This document shows positions 1 through 6,439 of a stretch of DNA of 7,081 nt, in pieces. The DNA lies in assembly GCA_003131365.1 (NCBI GenBank), contig PKVB01000083.1, forward strand, positions 1 through 7,081, read 5' to 3'. The DNA comes from Gemmatimonadota bacterium. GTDB taxonomy: Bacteria > Gemmatimonadota > Gemmatimonadetes > Gemmatimonadales > Gemmatimonadaceae. The notes below the pieces were generated by a model that did not search any database, was not told where the DNA came from, and saw nothing but the letters and a program-made list of their open reading frames with translations. The position numbers were made by a program, and so were the translations under genes. Every line of letters starts with the position of its first letter. Positions within the stretch are counted from its first letter, which is position 1.

Positions 1-888
1 CGCTGCGTCGGCCTGATCACGGTGAAGGACATCCTGAAACGGCGGCAGTATCCGATCGCGGCGAAGGACGAACACGGGCGACTGCTCCTGGCGGCGGCGA
101 TCGGCGCGACGGGCGCGTATCTCGATCGCGCGCGCTCTCTCGTCGAGGCCGGAGTGGACGCGCTCGTGGTGGACACCGCGCACGGCCATCACAGGAACGT
201 ACTCGACGCGACCGCCGCGGTGCGCGAGGCGTTTCCGAACGTGCAGTTGATCGCGGGGAACATCGCGACGCGCGCGGCGGCGGCGGCGCTCGTCGAGCGC
301 GGCGTGGACGGCGTGAAGGTCGGCGTGGGTCCCGGCTCGATCTGCACGACCCGCATCGTCACCGGCGTGGGCGTGCCGCAGCTGACGGCGGTGATGGACG
401 CGGTCGAGGGCGCGGGCGACGTGCCGGTCATCGCGGACGGCGGAATCAAATACTCGGGCGACATCGTGAAAGCGCTGGCGGCGGGCGCCTCCAGTGTGAT
501 GATGGGGTCGATGCTCGCGGGCACCGAGGAGAGTCCTGGTGAATCGCTTCTCCTCGAGGGGCGCCGCTTCAAGATGATTCGCGGCATGGGAAGTTTGTCC
601 GCGATGCAGGATGGAAGCGCCGACAGGTATTTTCAGGAAGGCGAGATGTCAGCCAAGAAGCTCGTGCCCGAGGGAATCGAGGGGCGCGTTCCATACAAGG
701 GCGCGGTGAGCGACGTGCTGTTCCAGATGGTGGGCGGCCTCCGCAGCGGCATGGGGTACGTCGGGTGCGGCGACATCGAACAGCTCCGCACCGAATCGGA
801 GTTCGTCCGGATCACCGCCGCCGGACTTCGCGAATCCCATCCCCACGACGTCACGATAACGCGCGAGTCGCCCAACTACTCGCTGTAG
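1..888 (+). CDS. guaB: IMP dehydrogenase, C-terminal 295 residues (5' end outside window)
   Basis: Inosine-5'-monophosphate dehydrogenase oxidises IMP to XMP with NAD+, the committed step of guanine nucleotide synthesis in the cytosol. The frame is open from base 1, so the GTG at 22 is internal; the first codons (RCVGLITVKDI) match the end of the second CBS domain. The rest is the catalytic barrel. It shows the conserved DTAHGH segment around residue 58 of the fragment, the active-site loop GPGSICTTR with the catalytic cysteine at codon 343-345 (fragment residue 115), IADGGIKYSGDI, GSMLAGTEE, the flap region with DRYFQ, and EGIEGRVPYKG with the catalytic arginine at codon 685-687. The end, DVTITRESPNYSL, is the usual family C-terminus. 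About 200 N-terminal residues (start of the barrel and most of the CBS pair) lie upstream. All key residues visible here are intact, so the enzyme should be active. Confidence 0.97.
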   Translation, partial: RCVGLITVKDILKRRQYPIAAKDEHGRLLLAAAIGATGAYLDRARSLVEAGVDALVVDTAHGHHRNVLDATAAVREAFPNVQLIAGNIATRAAAAALVERGVDGVKVGVGPGSICTTRIVTGVGVPQLTAVMDAVEGAGDVPVIADGGIKYSGDIVKALAAGASSVMMGSMLAGTEESPGESLLLEGRRFKMIRGMGSLSAMQDGSADRYFQEGEMSAKKLVPEGIEGRVPYKGAVSDVLFQMVGGLRSGMGYVGCGDIEQLRTESEFVRITAAGLRESHPHDVTITRESPNYSL

Positions 889-894
889 GTTTCC

Positions 895-916
895 TTGACA
901 TTGCTTCACGCGTCAA
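895..916 (+). promoter_or_regulatory. TTGACA -35-like hexamer inside a TTGAC-N12-GTCAA inverted repeat
   Basis: A perfect TTGACA lies at 895-900, seven bases after the guaB stop. Its first five bases are repeated in inverted orientation as GTCAA at 912-916. It could be the -35 box of a promoter for the downstream permease, with the inverted repeat acting as an operator half-site pair. The weakness is that no good -10 hexamer lies 16-19 bases downstream: the 17-base position, 918-923, reads ACAACT. This is a position-based inference only. Confidence 0.25.
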
Positions 917-945
917 CACAACTTCTGGCGCCCCTGCAGTGTCGA

Positions 946-996
946 ATGTTTCAGAGTCCCGGCGTCACACTACCCACGCTTTCGGAGTTTCTCTAA
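946..996 (+). CDS. Possible 16-codon upstream open frame / leader peptide
   Basis: An ATG at 946 opens a frame encoding MFQSPGVTLPTLSEFL and ending in TAA at 994-996. The last base of the stop is the first base of the permease start (TAATG), an arrangement typical of translational coupling by re-initiation. The permease ribosome binding site (GGAG, 984-987) lies inside the last codons of this frame. No convincing ribosome binding site precedes the ATG at 946, and a frame of this length can occur by chance. No run of a single amino acid that would mark a classical attenuator is present. Unrecognised; offered as a candidate only. Confidence 0.22.
   Translation: MFQSPGVTLPTLSEFL
984..987 (+). 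promoter_or_regulatory. Ribosome binding site fixing the permease start
   Basis: GGAG at 984-987 is followed by eight bases and then ATG at 996. The reading frame is open further upstream (to 765), but that part overlaps the end of guaB and looks nothing like a transporter. This site plus the family-typical N-terminus (MGLWTKKSI) selects 996 as the start. Confidence 0.65.
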
Positions 997-2498
997 TGGG
1001 CTTATGGACGAAGAAGAGCATCGCTGTCCTGCAGGCTGAGGCGGCGGGCGAATCCACGGAGCATTCTCTCCGACGCGCGCTCGGCGCGCTGAACCTCACG
1101 ACGCTGGGCATCGGCGCGATCATCGGCGCCGGCATTTTCGTGCTCACGGGAACGGCCGCGGCGCAATACGCCGGACCGGCAATCGTGCTCTCGTTTATTG
1201 TGTCCGGATTTGGATGCCTTTTCGCTGGCCTCTGCTACGCGGAGTTCGCGAGCATGATTCCGATCGCCGGGAGCGCCTACACCTATGGGTATGCGACGCT
1301 CGGTGAGTTTGTCGCCTGGATCATCGGGTGGGATTTGATCCTCGAGTATCTGTTCGGAGCCTCGACGGTAGCAGTGGGATGGTCCGGATACTTCACTGCG
1401 TTCATGGACCAGATCGGGATTCACATGCCCGCTGCGTTCACGAATGCGCCGTTGCAGTACCATCAGACCGCCGCGCTGGACCCGGTGACGCAAGCGGTCC
1501 TGCACCCCGCCGGATTTTCAACAACCGGTGCGATAGTCAATCTCCCCGCGATAGTGCTGATCGCCCTGATGTCGACGCTTCTCGTGATCGGAATCAAGGA
1601 ATCGGCGCGCTTCAATAACTTCATCGTGATCCTCAAGCTCGCGATCGTGCTGCTGGTGATCGGATTCGGGTTCATGTACGTGAACCAGGCCAACTGGCAT
1701 CCGTTCATTCCCCCCAATACCGGTGAATACGGTCACTATGGCTGGAGCGGAATCGTGCGTGGCGCGGCCGTCGTGTTCTTCGCCTATATAGGATTCGACG
1801 CGGTGTCTACCGCGGCGCAGGAGGCAAAAAACCCGCAGCGAGACATGCCGATAGGAATTCTCGGATCTCTCGCGATATGCACGGTGCTTTACATCCTGAT
1901 GTCGCTCGTCATGACCGGATTGGCGCACTACACCGACCTGGATGTTCCGCACCCGGTGTTCGTCGCAATCGAGAAGGCAGGTCCCGCGCTCCACTGGCTT
2001 GGAGGGATCATCAACGTCGGCGCAATCGCCGGGCTCGCGTCCGTCGTACTCGTGATGCTGATGGCGCAGCCGCGAATCTTCTATTCGATGGCTCGCGACG
2101 GATTGCTCCCGCCCGTGTTTGGAAAGGTTCATCCGCGCTTCAAAACCCCGTACGTCACCACGATCCTCACGGGAATCGTCGCGGCGATTGTCGCGGGTCT
2201 CTTTCCGATCGGGCTCCTTGGCGAGCTCGTGTCGATTGGAACTCTGCTCGCCTTCGTAATAGTGTGCGGCGGCATCATCATGCTCCGCTACAAATCGCCG
2301 AACCTCGCGCGCCCATTTCGTACGCCGCTCGTCCCGCTGGTCCCGATTCTCGGAATCCTGATTTGCGGCTACATGATGACGAGTCTGCCGTGGGCAACGT
2401 GGGAGCGGCTCATTTACTGGATGATAATCGGGCTCGCGATCTACTTCTTCTACAGCAGATCGCACTCGAAGCTGGCCCGCGCGGAAGGCAGTGCTTGA
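996..2498 (+). CDS. APC-superfamily amino acid permease (cationic amino acid transporter-like)
   Basis: A 500-residue integral membrane transporter of the amino acid-polyamine-organocation superfamily, closest in look to bacterial CAT-type permeases such as YfnA/GkApcT. It has about 12 hydrophobic spans between residues 32 and 486. The start of the first span carries the unwound-helix motif GIGAIIGAGIF (GAG at residues 44-46) that binds the substrate backbone. CYAEFASMIPIAGSAYTY follows at about 80-97. Lys214 in the NNFIVILKL segment is at the place of the span-5 lysine that replaces the sodium site in proton-linked members, and the span-6 motif AYIGFDAVST (GFD 266-268) is followed by QEAKNPQRDMP. 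Import of amino acids coupled to protons is therefore likely. The exact substrate cannot be read from sequence. The gene lies 107 bases after guaB and overlaps the next gene by 8 bases, so it is probably cotranscribed with it. Confidence 0.93.
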   Translation: MGLWTKKSIAVLQAEAAGESTEHSLRRALGALNLTTLGIGAIIGAGIFVLTGTAAAQYAGPAIVLSFIVSGFGCLFAGLCYAEFASMIPIAGSAYTYGYATLGEFVAWIIGWDLILEYLFGASTVAVGWSGYFTAFMDQIGIHMPAAFTNAPLQYHQTAALDPVTQAVLHPAGFSTTGAIVNLPAIVLIALMSTLLVIGIKESARFNNFIVILKLAIVLLVIGFGFMYVNQANWHPFIPPNTGEYGHYGWSGIVRGAAVVFFAYIGFDAVSTAAQEAKNPQRDMPIGILGSLAICTVLYILMSLVMTGLAHYTDLDVPHPVFVAIEKAGPALHWLGGIINVGAIAGLASVVLVMLMAQPRIFYSMARDGLLPPVFGKVHPRFKTPYVTTILTGIVAAIVAGLFPIGLLGELVSIGTLLAFVIVCGGIIMLRYKSPNLARPFRTPLVPLVPILGILICGYMMTSLPWATWERLIYWMIIGLAIYFFYSRSHSKLARAEGSA

Positions 2499-3525
2499 CC
2501 TTCTAAGCGTCCCCCAGCAGCGACGGGAGTCGATCGAGCGTCTCGCGGAGGAGCTCCGCGCGGGACGCTCTGTCGCAATGTCTACTCACATCAATGCGGA
2601 CGGCGACGGCTGCGGTTCCGAGACGGCGCTGTCGCGCCTGCTCGGCCAGATGGGAATCCGGTCGAAGATCGTCAACCCCACGCCCTGGCCCGAGATGTAC
2701 AAGTTCCTCCTCGGCGTTGATGTTAAGGACGCGAGCGATCAGGGCGCGAAGGGTCTCAAGGACGCTGATGTTCTCGTAGTGCTCGATATCTCCGATGTGA
2801 AGCGGCTCGGCGTTCTGGCCGAGGCTGTGCGCAGGCTCACGATTCCCAAGATCGTGATCGATCACCACCTGCCGAGCGACGAGCCGCCCAGCACATTGAT
2901 GGTGGCCGACACGACGGCGTGCGCGACCGGCGAGCTGATCTACGATTTCGCCGCCGTTCTGGGTCTCAAGGTGACGCCGGACATCGCGCGGGCGTTGTAC
3001 GTCGCGCTGCTCACCGACACCGGCGGATTCCGATTCAGCAACACCTCGGCGCGTTGCTTGAGCATCGCGGGGCAGCTGATCGCGTCGGGCGTCGAGCCGG
3101 AGGAGATGTACGGACGGCTCTACGCACCGATGCCGGTCGGAAGGCTGCACCTGCTGCGCGATGCGCTGGCGACCCTGGAAGTCGATCCGGAGTACGGAAT
3201 CTCCTGGATCTCCGTCGCCGCCGGCGCTGCCGAGCAATACGGGCTCCGGTCGGAGGATCTGGAGGGTATCGCGGAGCACCCGCGCTCCATTGGCGGAACG
3301 CGGCTCGCGGTCTTCTTCCGGGATCTCGGCCACGATAAGGTGAAAGTCTCCTTTCGTAGCACCGGCGATGTCGACGTGAACAAGTTTGCCAAACAATTCG
3401 CCGGCGGCGGGCACGCGCGGGCGGCTGGCGCTCTGATCGAAGGGAATCTCGAGGTCGTGCGCCGCAAAGTCATCGCCGCCGCCCGCGAATTCCTGAGCGC
3501 GGAGGACAAGGCGGGGGTCGCCTGA
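2491..3525 (+). CDS. nrnA: DHH/DHHA1 phosphoesterase, nanoRNase / pAp phosphatase type (NrnA-like)
   Basis: A 344-residue cytosolic, metal-dependent phosphoesterase. Family members degrade 2-5 nucleotide RNAs and dephosphorylate pAp; some act on pApA or cyclic dinucleotides. Visible motifs in order are HINADGDGCGSE (H33, D37, D39), VLDISD (D99, D102), IDHH (D124-H125-H126), TDTGGFRFSNT (D176), and in the C-terminal DHHA1 domain FAGGGHARAAG with GGGH at 305-308. All expected metal ligands are present. No membrane, PAS or GGDEF part precedes the catalytic domain, so it is not a full-length GdpP. The start is GTG at 2491, eight bases before the permease stop ends. The first in-frame ATG (2578) would cut off the N-terminal helix RRESIERLAEEL and is unlikely. 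GGAAGG at 2483-2488 is only two bases from the GTG, unusually close, so translation may depend on ribosomes finishing the permease. Confidence 0.92.
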   Translation: MLDLLSVPQQRRESIERLAEELRAGRSVAMSTHINADGDGCGSETALSRLLGQMGIRSKIVNPTPWPEMYKFLLGVDVKDASDQGAKGLKDADVLVVLDISDVKRLGVLAEAVRRLTIPKIVIDHHLPSDEPPSTLMVADTTACATGELIYDFAAVLGLKVTPDIARALYVALLTDTGGFRFSNTSARCLSIAGQLIASGVEPEEMYGRLYAPMPVGRLHLLRDALATLEVDPEYGISWISVAAGAAEQYGLRSEDLEGIAEHPRSIGGTRLAVFFRDLGHDKVKVSFRSTGDVDVNKFAKQFAGGGHARAAGALIEGNLEVVRRKVIAAAREFLSAEDKAGVA

Positions 3526-3572
3526 GCGCAAGCCCGTAGCAACCGCGCCGCCCGCCCTCTAACTTGCGCTCA
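3523..3572. repeat. 10-bp perfect inverted repeat joining the DHH gene stop to the NifU-domain gene start
   Basis: TGAGCGCAAG at 3523-3532 is exactly complementary to CTTGCGCTCA at 3563-3572, with a 30-base loop. The left arm contains the stop codon of the DHH gene and the right arm ends on the first base of the next ATG. In RNA it would hide the start region of the NifU-domain gene. It lacks a following U-run, so it is not a standard intrinsic terminator. Confidence 0.6.
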
Positions 3573-3578
3573 TGAGCG
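3567..3578. repeat. 12-bp perfect palindrome centred on the NifU-domain gene start codon
   Basis: CGCTCATGAGCG at 3567-3578 reads the same on both strands and contains the ATG at 3572-3574. Its right half repeats the TGAGCG at 3523-3528, so the right arm of the neighbouring inverted repeat could pair with either copy. It may be a protein-binding site, part of an RNA switch, or chance. Confidence 0.5.
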
Positions 3579-3853
3579 TTCTCCGCCGCAAACGATCCCG
3601 CCCGCAGAAAGATGTCGAGCACCACATCCGTCTCGAGCTCGTCGAGATTCTGCCGATTCTGAGAATCGAGCAATGCGCGATCGAGCTGCAGTCATTCGAT
3701 CCGGCGACAGGCACCGCCGTGCTGTTGATCAGGGGCGGATGCGCGGAATGCGATTGCTCGCCCGCCACCTTCATTCAGGGGATCGAGACGCAGCTAAAGC
3801 TTAAGGTCTCCGAGCTGACGGCCGTCCTCGCCACGGAAGAGTCGAGCGGGTGA
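3572..3853 (+). CDS. NifU C-terminal-domain (Nfu-type) Fe-S carrier protein
   Basis: A 93-residue protein made almost entirely of one NifU-like domain, the module that carries a 4Fe-4S cluster between subunits and passes it to target enzymes. The core reads VEHHIRLELVEILPILR at about 15-31, then LLIRGGCAECDCSPATF (C57, C60, C62) followed by IQGIETQLKL. Family proteins have a CxxC pair here; this one has CxxCxC, and Cys35 is a fourth cysteine. A basic stretch (LRRKRSRPQK) precedes the domain. The start is fixed because an in-frame TAA lies at 3560-3562 and no other start codon intervenes. There is no purine-rich ribosome binding site before it; TAACTT at 3560-3565 fits a TANNNT -10 box six bases before the ATG, so a leaderless transcript is possible. 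It overlaps the following Mrp gene by GTGA, suggesting the two proteins work together. Confidence 0.85.
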   Translation: MSVLRRKRSRPQKDVEHHIRLELVEILPILRIEQCAIELQSFDPATGTAVLLIRGGCAECDCSPATFIQGIETQLKLKVSELTAVLATEESSG

Positions 3854-4956
3854 CCCGCAATCTTCAGGAGCGCGTAACGGATGCTCTTTCGCGCATCCGG
3901 AACAACCGCGTCGGCACCAACGTGCTCGAAGCAGAGATGATTCGCGACATTGCGACCACCATCGATGGCAAGGTACGGCTGAGTCTTTTCCTCACGCCTG
4001 ACGACGACGCCACCGTCGTGCGCGAAGTCAGACAAACGCTCCAGCAAGTTCCTGGTGTGACCGACGTTCGCGTCGATGTGAAGGACGCCTCGCAGTCGAC
4101 CGCTGCTCCTCCACCGCCCAAGAGCGCCGCATCGCGCACGCTTCCCGTCATGGGACAGGAAACCCAGTCGCAGCGCGCCGCAGTCCCCGCGCCCACGCCC
4201 ATCGCGTATCCGCACCTCGGCAAGGTCATCGCCATCTCCAGCGGCAAGGGAGGCGTCGGAAAATCCACCGTCGCTTCCAACCTGGCCATCGCCCTCGTCA
4301 AACAGGGCGCGCGCGTGGGGCTGATGGACGCGGACATCTACGGACCGAACATCCCGCGCATGATGGGCGTCAACGCCCCGCCTCCGGTCGAGAACGAAAA
4401 GATCATTCCGCTCCAGGCGCACGGCGTCAAAATCATGAGCCTCGGCTTCATGATCGAGCGCGACCAGCCGGCGATCTGGCGCGGGCCGATCATCATGAAA
4501 ATCATCACCCAGTTTCTGCGCGACGTGCAGTGGGGCGAGCTGGATTATTTCCTGGTCGACATGCCGCCCGGCACCGGAGACGCGCAGCTCTCGCTCGTGC
4601 AGGCGACAATGGTGCACGGCGCCATTATCGTGACCACGCCGCAGGAGGTCGCGTCAGGCGACGCGCTGCGAGGCGCCAAGATGTTTCAGCGCGTGGCAGT
4701 CCCGGTCCTCGGCGTCGTCGAGAACATGAGCTACTTCATCTGTCCACACTGCAGTACGAAGCACAGGATCTTCGGCAGCGGAGGAGGGAAGCGGCTCGCC
4801 GACGAGCTCGACGTCCCGCTACTTGGCGAGATTCCTTTTTTCGGGGGAGTTCTGGAAGGCGGCGATCGCGGAGAGCCGATCGTTGTCAGCGAGCCGCAGA
4901 CGCCCGCGGCAGAGGCGCTATTCGAGCTTGCCGCACGGCTGAAGGGACTGCTCTAG
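3850..4956 (+). CDS. mrp: Mrp/ApbC-family P-loop ATPase, Fe-S cluster carrier
   Basis: A 368-residue cytosolic ATPase of the Mrp/NBP35 group, which binds a Fe-S cluster at a dimer interface and delivers it to apo-proteins. Residues about 5-77 form a MIP18/DUF59-like domain, followed by a Pro/Ala/Gln-rich linker (about 78-122) and the nucleotide-binding domain. The deviant Walker A motif SGKGGVGKST is at 131-140, LMDADIYGPNIPRMMG follows, the DMPPGTGD motif is near 237-244, and the cluster-binding pair CPHC is at C298/C301. The start is GTG at 3850, overlapping the NifU-domain gene stop by four bases, with GGAAGA at 3835-3840 as ribosome binding site nine bases away. The N-terminal domain lacks the DPE-type turn and the TPxC cysteine usual in this family (it reads RNNRVGTNV and LTPDDDAT), so it may have lost its own cluster role. 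The stop TAG shares CTAG with the stop of the convergent gene. Confidence 0.94.
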   Translation: MTRNLQERVTDALSRIRNNRVGTNVLEAEMIRDIATTIDGKVRLSLFLTPDDDATVVREVRQTLQQVPGVTDVRVDVKDASQSTAAPPPPKSAASRTLPVMGQETQSQRAAVPAPTPIAYPHLGKVIAISSGKGGVGKSTVASNLAIALVKQGARVGLMDADIYGPNIPRMMGVNAPPPVENEKIIPLQAHGVKIMSLGFMIERDQPAIWRGPIIMKIITQFLRDVQWGELDYFLVDMPPGTGDAQLSLVQATMVHGAIIVTTPQEVASGDALRGAKMFQRVAVPVLGVVENMSYFICPHCSTKHRIFGSGGGKRLADELDVPLLGEIPFFGGVLEGGDRGEPIVVSEPQTPAAEALFELAARLKGLL

Positions 4957-5900
4957 ACAGCTACTGCGTTCTTCCTGGGCCTGGAGCGCCACCAGGAGAG
5001 GATCACCGCGCCGAACCCGGTAGCGACCGCGACGAACGTCACCGAGAACGCGAGCATTCGAAGTATCGAGCCGAGAATCGGGAACCACGTGAAGGCCGCG
5101 GCGACGATCCACAGGGTGCTGAAGGCAAGAATGCCGGTGAAGAGGAACTGCAGCTCCTGCCCGGCGGGAGTCTCCGCATCTCTCTTTCCCGCGATCGCAA
5201 TTCCCGTCACTTGCGCAACCGCGAGGAAGCCGAGTATCCCGATTCCGGAGACGGCGACGAGGAAAGCCGCGACACCGATCGGGATGAAGAAGACTCCGAT
5301 GATCGTGATGGCCATGGCGATGACGAGCGCGACGAGAGCCGGAATCGATGCGAGTCCGCCGATCACACCGGTGAGGAGGGAACGGCCGGTCTCGTTGGTC
5401 ACGACCTCGACGGCGCGCTTGAAGTAGTCACGCATGAAGAAGAGGACGAACGTTCCGACGAGGAGCAGAACCACGAGCCAGAGAAAGGCCGCGACGAGCG
5501 AGCCGAGTGTAGTCCGCGGCCGCCCACCGAAGCTTACAGTCGACCGGTTGTGTGTAGCGCCGACGTCCTTGATGACGCCAAGGATCGAACCGCCTTCGTT
5601 GCGGACGTGACCCATCAACGCGACTGCTCCGCCGCGAACCCGTCCGCCCTCGTGCACGATGACGTCGCCCAGAATCGCAGTCGCAGCACCGTCCACGTTT
5701 CCATAGACGTCGAGATTTCCGCGGACAACCATCACCGAGCCGGATGTCGTGGTGCCAGCGGGGACGGTAAGGTCACCAGTCGTCACCTGCGCGTACCCTC
5801 TGAATCCGGAAAATCTTACGCCATCACCTCGCTGAGCGTGCGCATCCTGCGCGGCCACGGCCGCAACCACTAGAGAGACACCGAGCAGGATGGATTTCAT
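4953..5900 (-). CDS. Exported beta-helix-like domain fused to a multi-span membrane domain (bactofilin-like, unknown function)
   Basis: A 315-residue protein. Residues 1-22 form a signal peptide (MKSILLG then a hydrophobic run, AHA-Q cleavage site). Residues about 35-110 are short Gly/Val-rich repeats of the type GDLTV-GSVMVVRGNLDVYGNVDG, alternating in the manner of a parallel beta-helix as in polymer-forming (bactofilin-type) domains. From about 133 to 303 there are around five hydrophobic spans (133-156, 173-202, 204-232, 251-271, 279-302), ending in a basic tail (RSRPRK). With a cleaved signal peptide the repeat domain would lie in the periplasm, unlike classical cytosolic bactofilins. 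Its ATG directly follows the TAA of the upstream membrane protein with no spacer, so the two are almost certainly cotranslated. The function is unknown; cell-envelope structure or stress sensing under the adjacent sigma factor is an inference. Confidence 0.8.
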   Translation of the reverse strand: MKSILLGVSLVVAAVAAQDAHAQRGDGVRFSGFRGYAQVTTGDLTVPAGTTTSGSVMVVRGNLDVYGNVDGAATAILGDVIVHEGGRVRGGAVALMGHVRNEGGSILGVIKDVGATHNRSTVSFGGRPRTTLGSLVAAFLWLVVLLLVGTFVLFFMRDYFKRAVEVVTNETGRSLLTGVIGGLASIPALVALVIAMAITIIGVFFIPIGVAAFLVAVSGIGILGFLAVAQVTGIAIAGKRDAETPAGQELQFLFTGILAFSTLWIVAAAFTWFPILGSILRMLAFSVTFVAVATGFGAVILSWWRSRPRKNAVAV

Positions 5901-6419
5901 TTACGCTGCCTTGCTTTTGGCGATTTGAGCCGCGGTGCGGATCACGGCATATCCGCCGGACAATCCGATCGCTAGCGTCAGGTAGAGAGCGAAGGCCTGA
6001 AGCGAGCCGGCCTGGAGGTAAGCGATTGCCGAGGGTCCGAGCACCATGGCGCCGATTTCTGAACCGACCGCCGCGATAGCGAATGCATATTGAACTGAAG
6101 CGGCGCTCAGGATCGCGGTTAGGATGTCGATCTCGAAGAACATGAATGCGGCGGCGGCAATGAGGGCGACGCCGGTCACGGCCGTGCCAGTTGCCCTCAC
6201 GACGCCCATAGACCGACGCCGGACGACCGGCCGCTGTCCACCCTGTTGCAACTCCAGATGCCTGGAGGCTCTCATGGGGGCCACAACCTCGGCTGGCTGC
6301 AGGCGGTCTATCCCGGCGACCACGCGATCGGCGAAACCCCGGGATGGCGACAAATACGGCAGTCGCTGTAGCTCCGCCGCAATGGGAACAAAGTCTTCGG
6401 GGAAATCGTGCTCTATCAT
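5901..6419 (-). CDS. Three-span membrane protein, candidate anti-sigma partner without zinc motif
   Basis: A 172-residue protein with no firmly recognised family. Residues 1-73 are soluble, with an acidic start (MIEHDFPEDF) and the segment LQRLPYLSPSRGFADRVVAGI, a pattern seen in predicted anti-sigma proteins, then a basic stretch (VVRRRS, 65-70) before the membrane. Hydrophobic spans follow at about 76-96, 108-130 and 138-160, leaving a short cytosolic tail (AAQIAKSKAA). The basic flank places the N-terminus inside the cell, where it could hold the sigma factor. There is no cysteine at all, so the HxxxCxxC zinc-binding anti-sigma motif is absent. The start ATG is preceded by GAGGAA at 6423-6428. 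It lies 116 bases after the sigma gene and abuts the beta-helix protein gene. The anti-sigma role is inferred from position and layout. Confidence 0.72.
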   Translation of the reverse strand: MIEHDFPEDFVPIAAELQRLPYLSPSRGFADRVVAGIDRLQPAEVVAPMRASRHLELQQGGQRPVVRRRSMGVVRATGTAVTGVALIAAAAFMFFEIDILTAILSAASVQYAFAIAAVGSEIGAMVLGPSAIAYLQAGSLQAFALYLTLAIGLSGGYAVIRTAAQIAKSKAA

Positions 6420-6422
6420 GGG

Positions 6423-6428
6423 TTCCTC
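6423..6428 (-). promoter_or_regulatory. Ribosome binding site of the candidate anti-sigma gene
   Basis: On the - strand GAGGAA is followed by CCC and the ATG (6419-6417). The GAGG core is five bases from the start codon, supporting this start. Confidence 0.6.
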
Positions 6429-6439
6429 ACGTGATGACC

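Noticed and set aside
765..995. N-terminal extension of the permease frame back to 765
   Set aside because: It overlaps the guaB C-terminus and encodes an Arg/His-rich stretch not found in the family; a good ribosome site supports the ATG at 996.
1518..2465. - strand open frame (315 codons) antisense to the permease
   Set aside because: A charged, low-complexity product mirroring hydrophobic spans on the other strand; no motif and no start context.
2503..3531. - strand open frame (342 codons) antisense to the DHH phosphoesterase gene
   Set aside because: GC-rich codon bias leaves the antisense frame open; the product has no recognisable motif while the + strand has all DHH motifs.
3775..4617. 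- strand open frame (280 codons) antisense to mrp
   Set aside because: Asp/His/Arg-rich product without domains; it is a shadow of a clear Mrp gene.
4974..5000. TCCTGG ... CCAGGA inverted repeat just past the mrp stop as a terminator
   Set aside because: The arms lie within the coding region of the convergent gene, the stem is short and no T-run follows on the + strand.
4530..5873. Long + strand open frame (447 codons) covering the end of mrp and most of the - strand membrane gene
   Set aside because: The product is rich in D, E and R with no domain pattern, as expected from the reverse of a hydrophobic gene. The - strand protein has a signal peptide, repeats and membrane spans, and mrp is clearly real.
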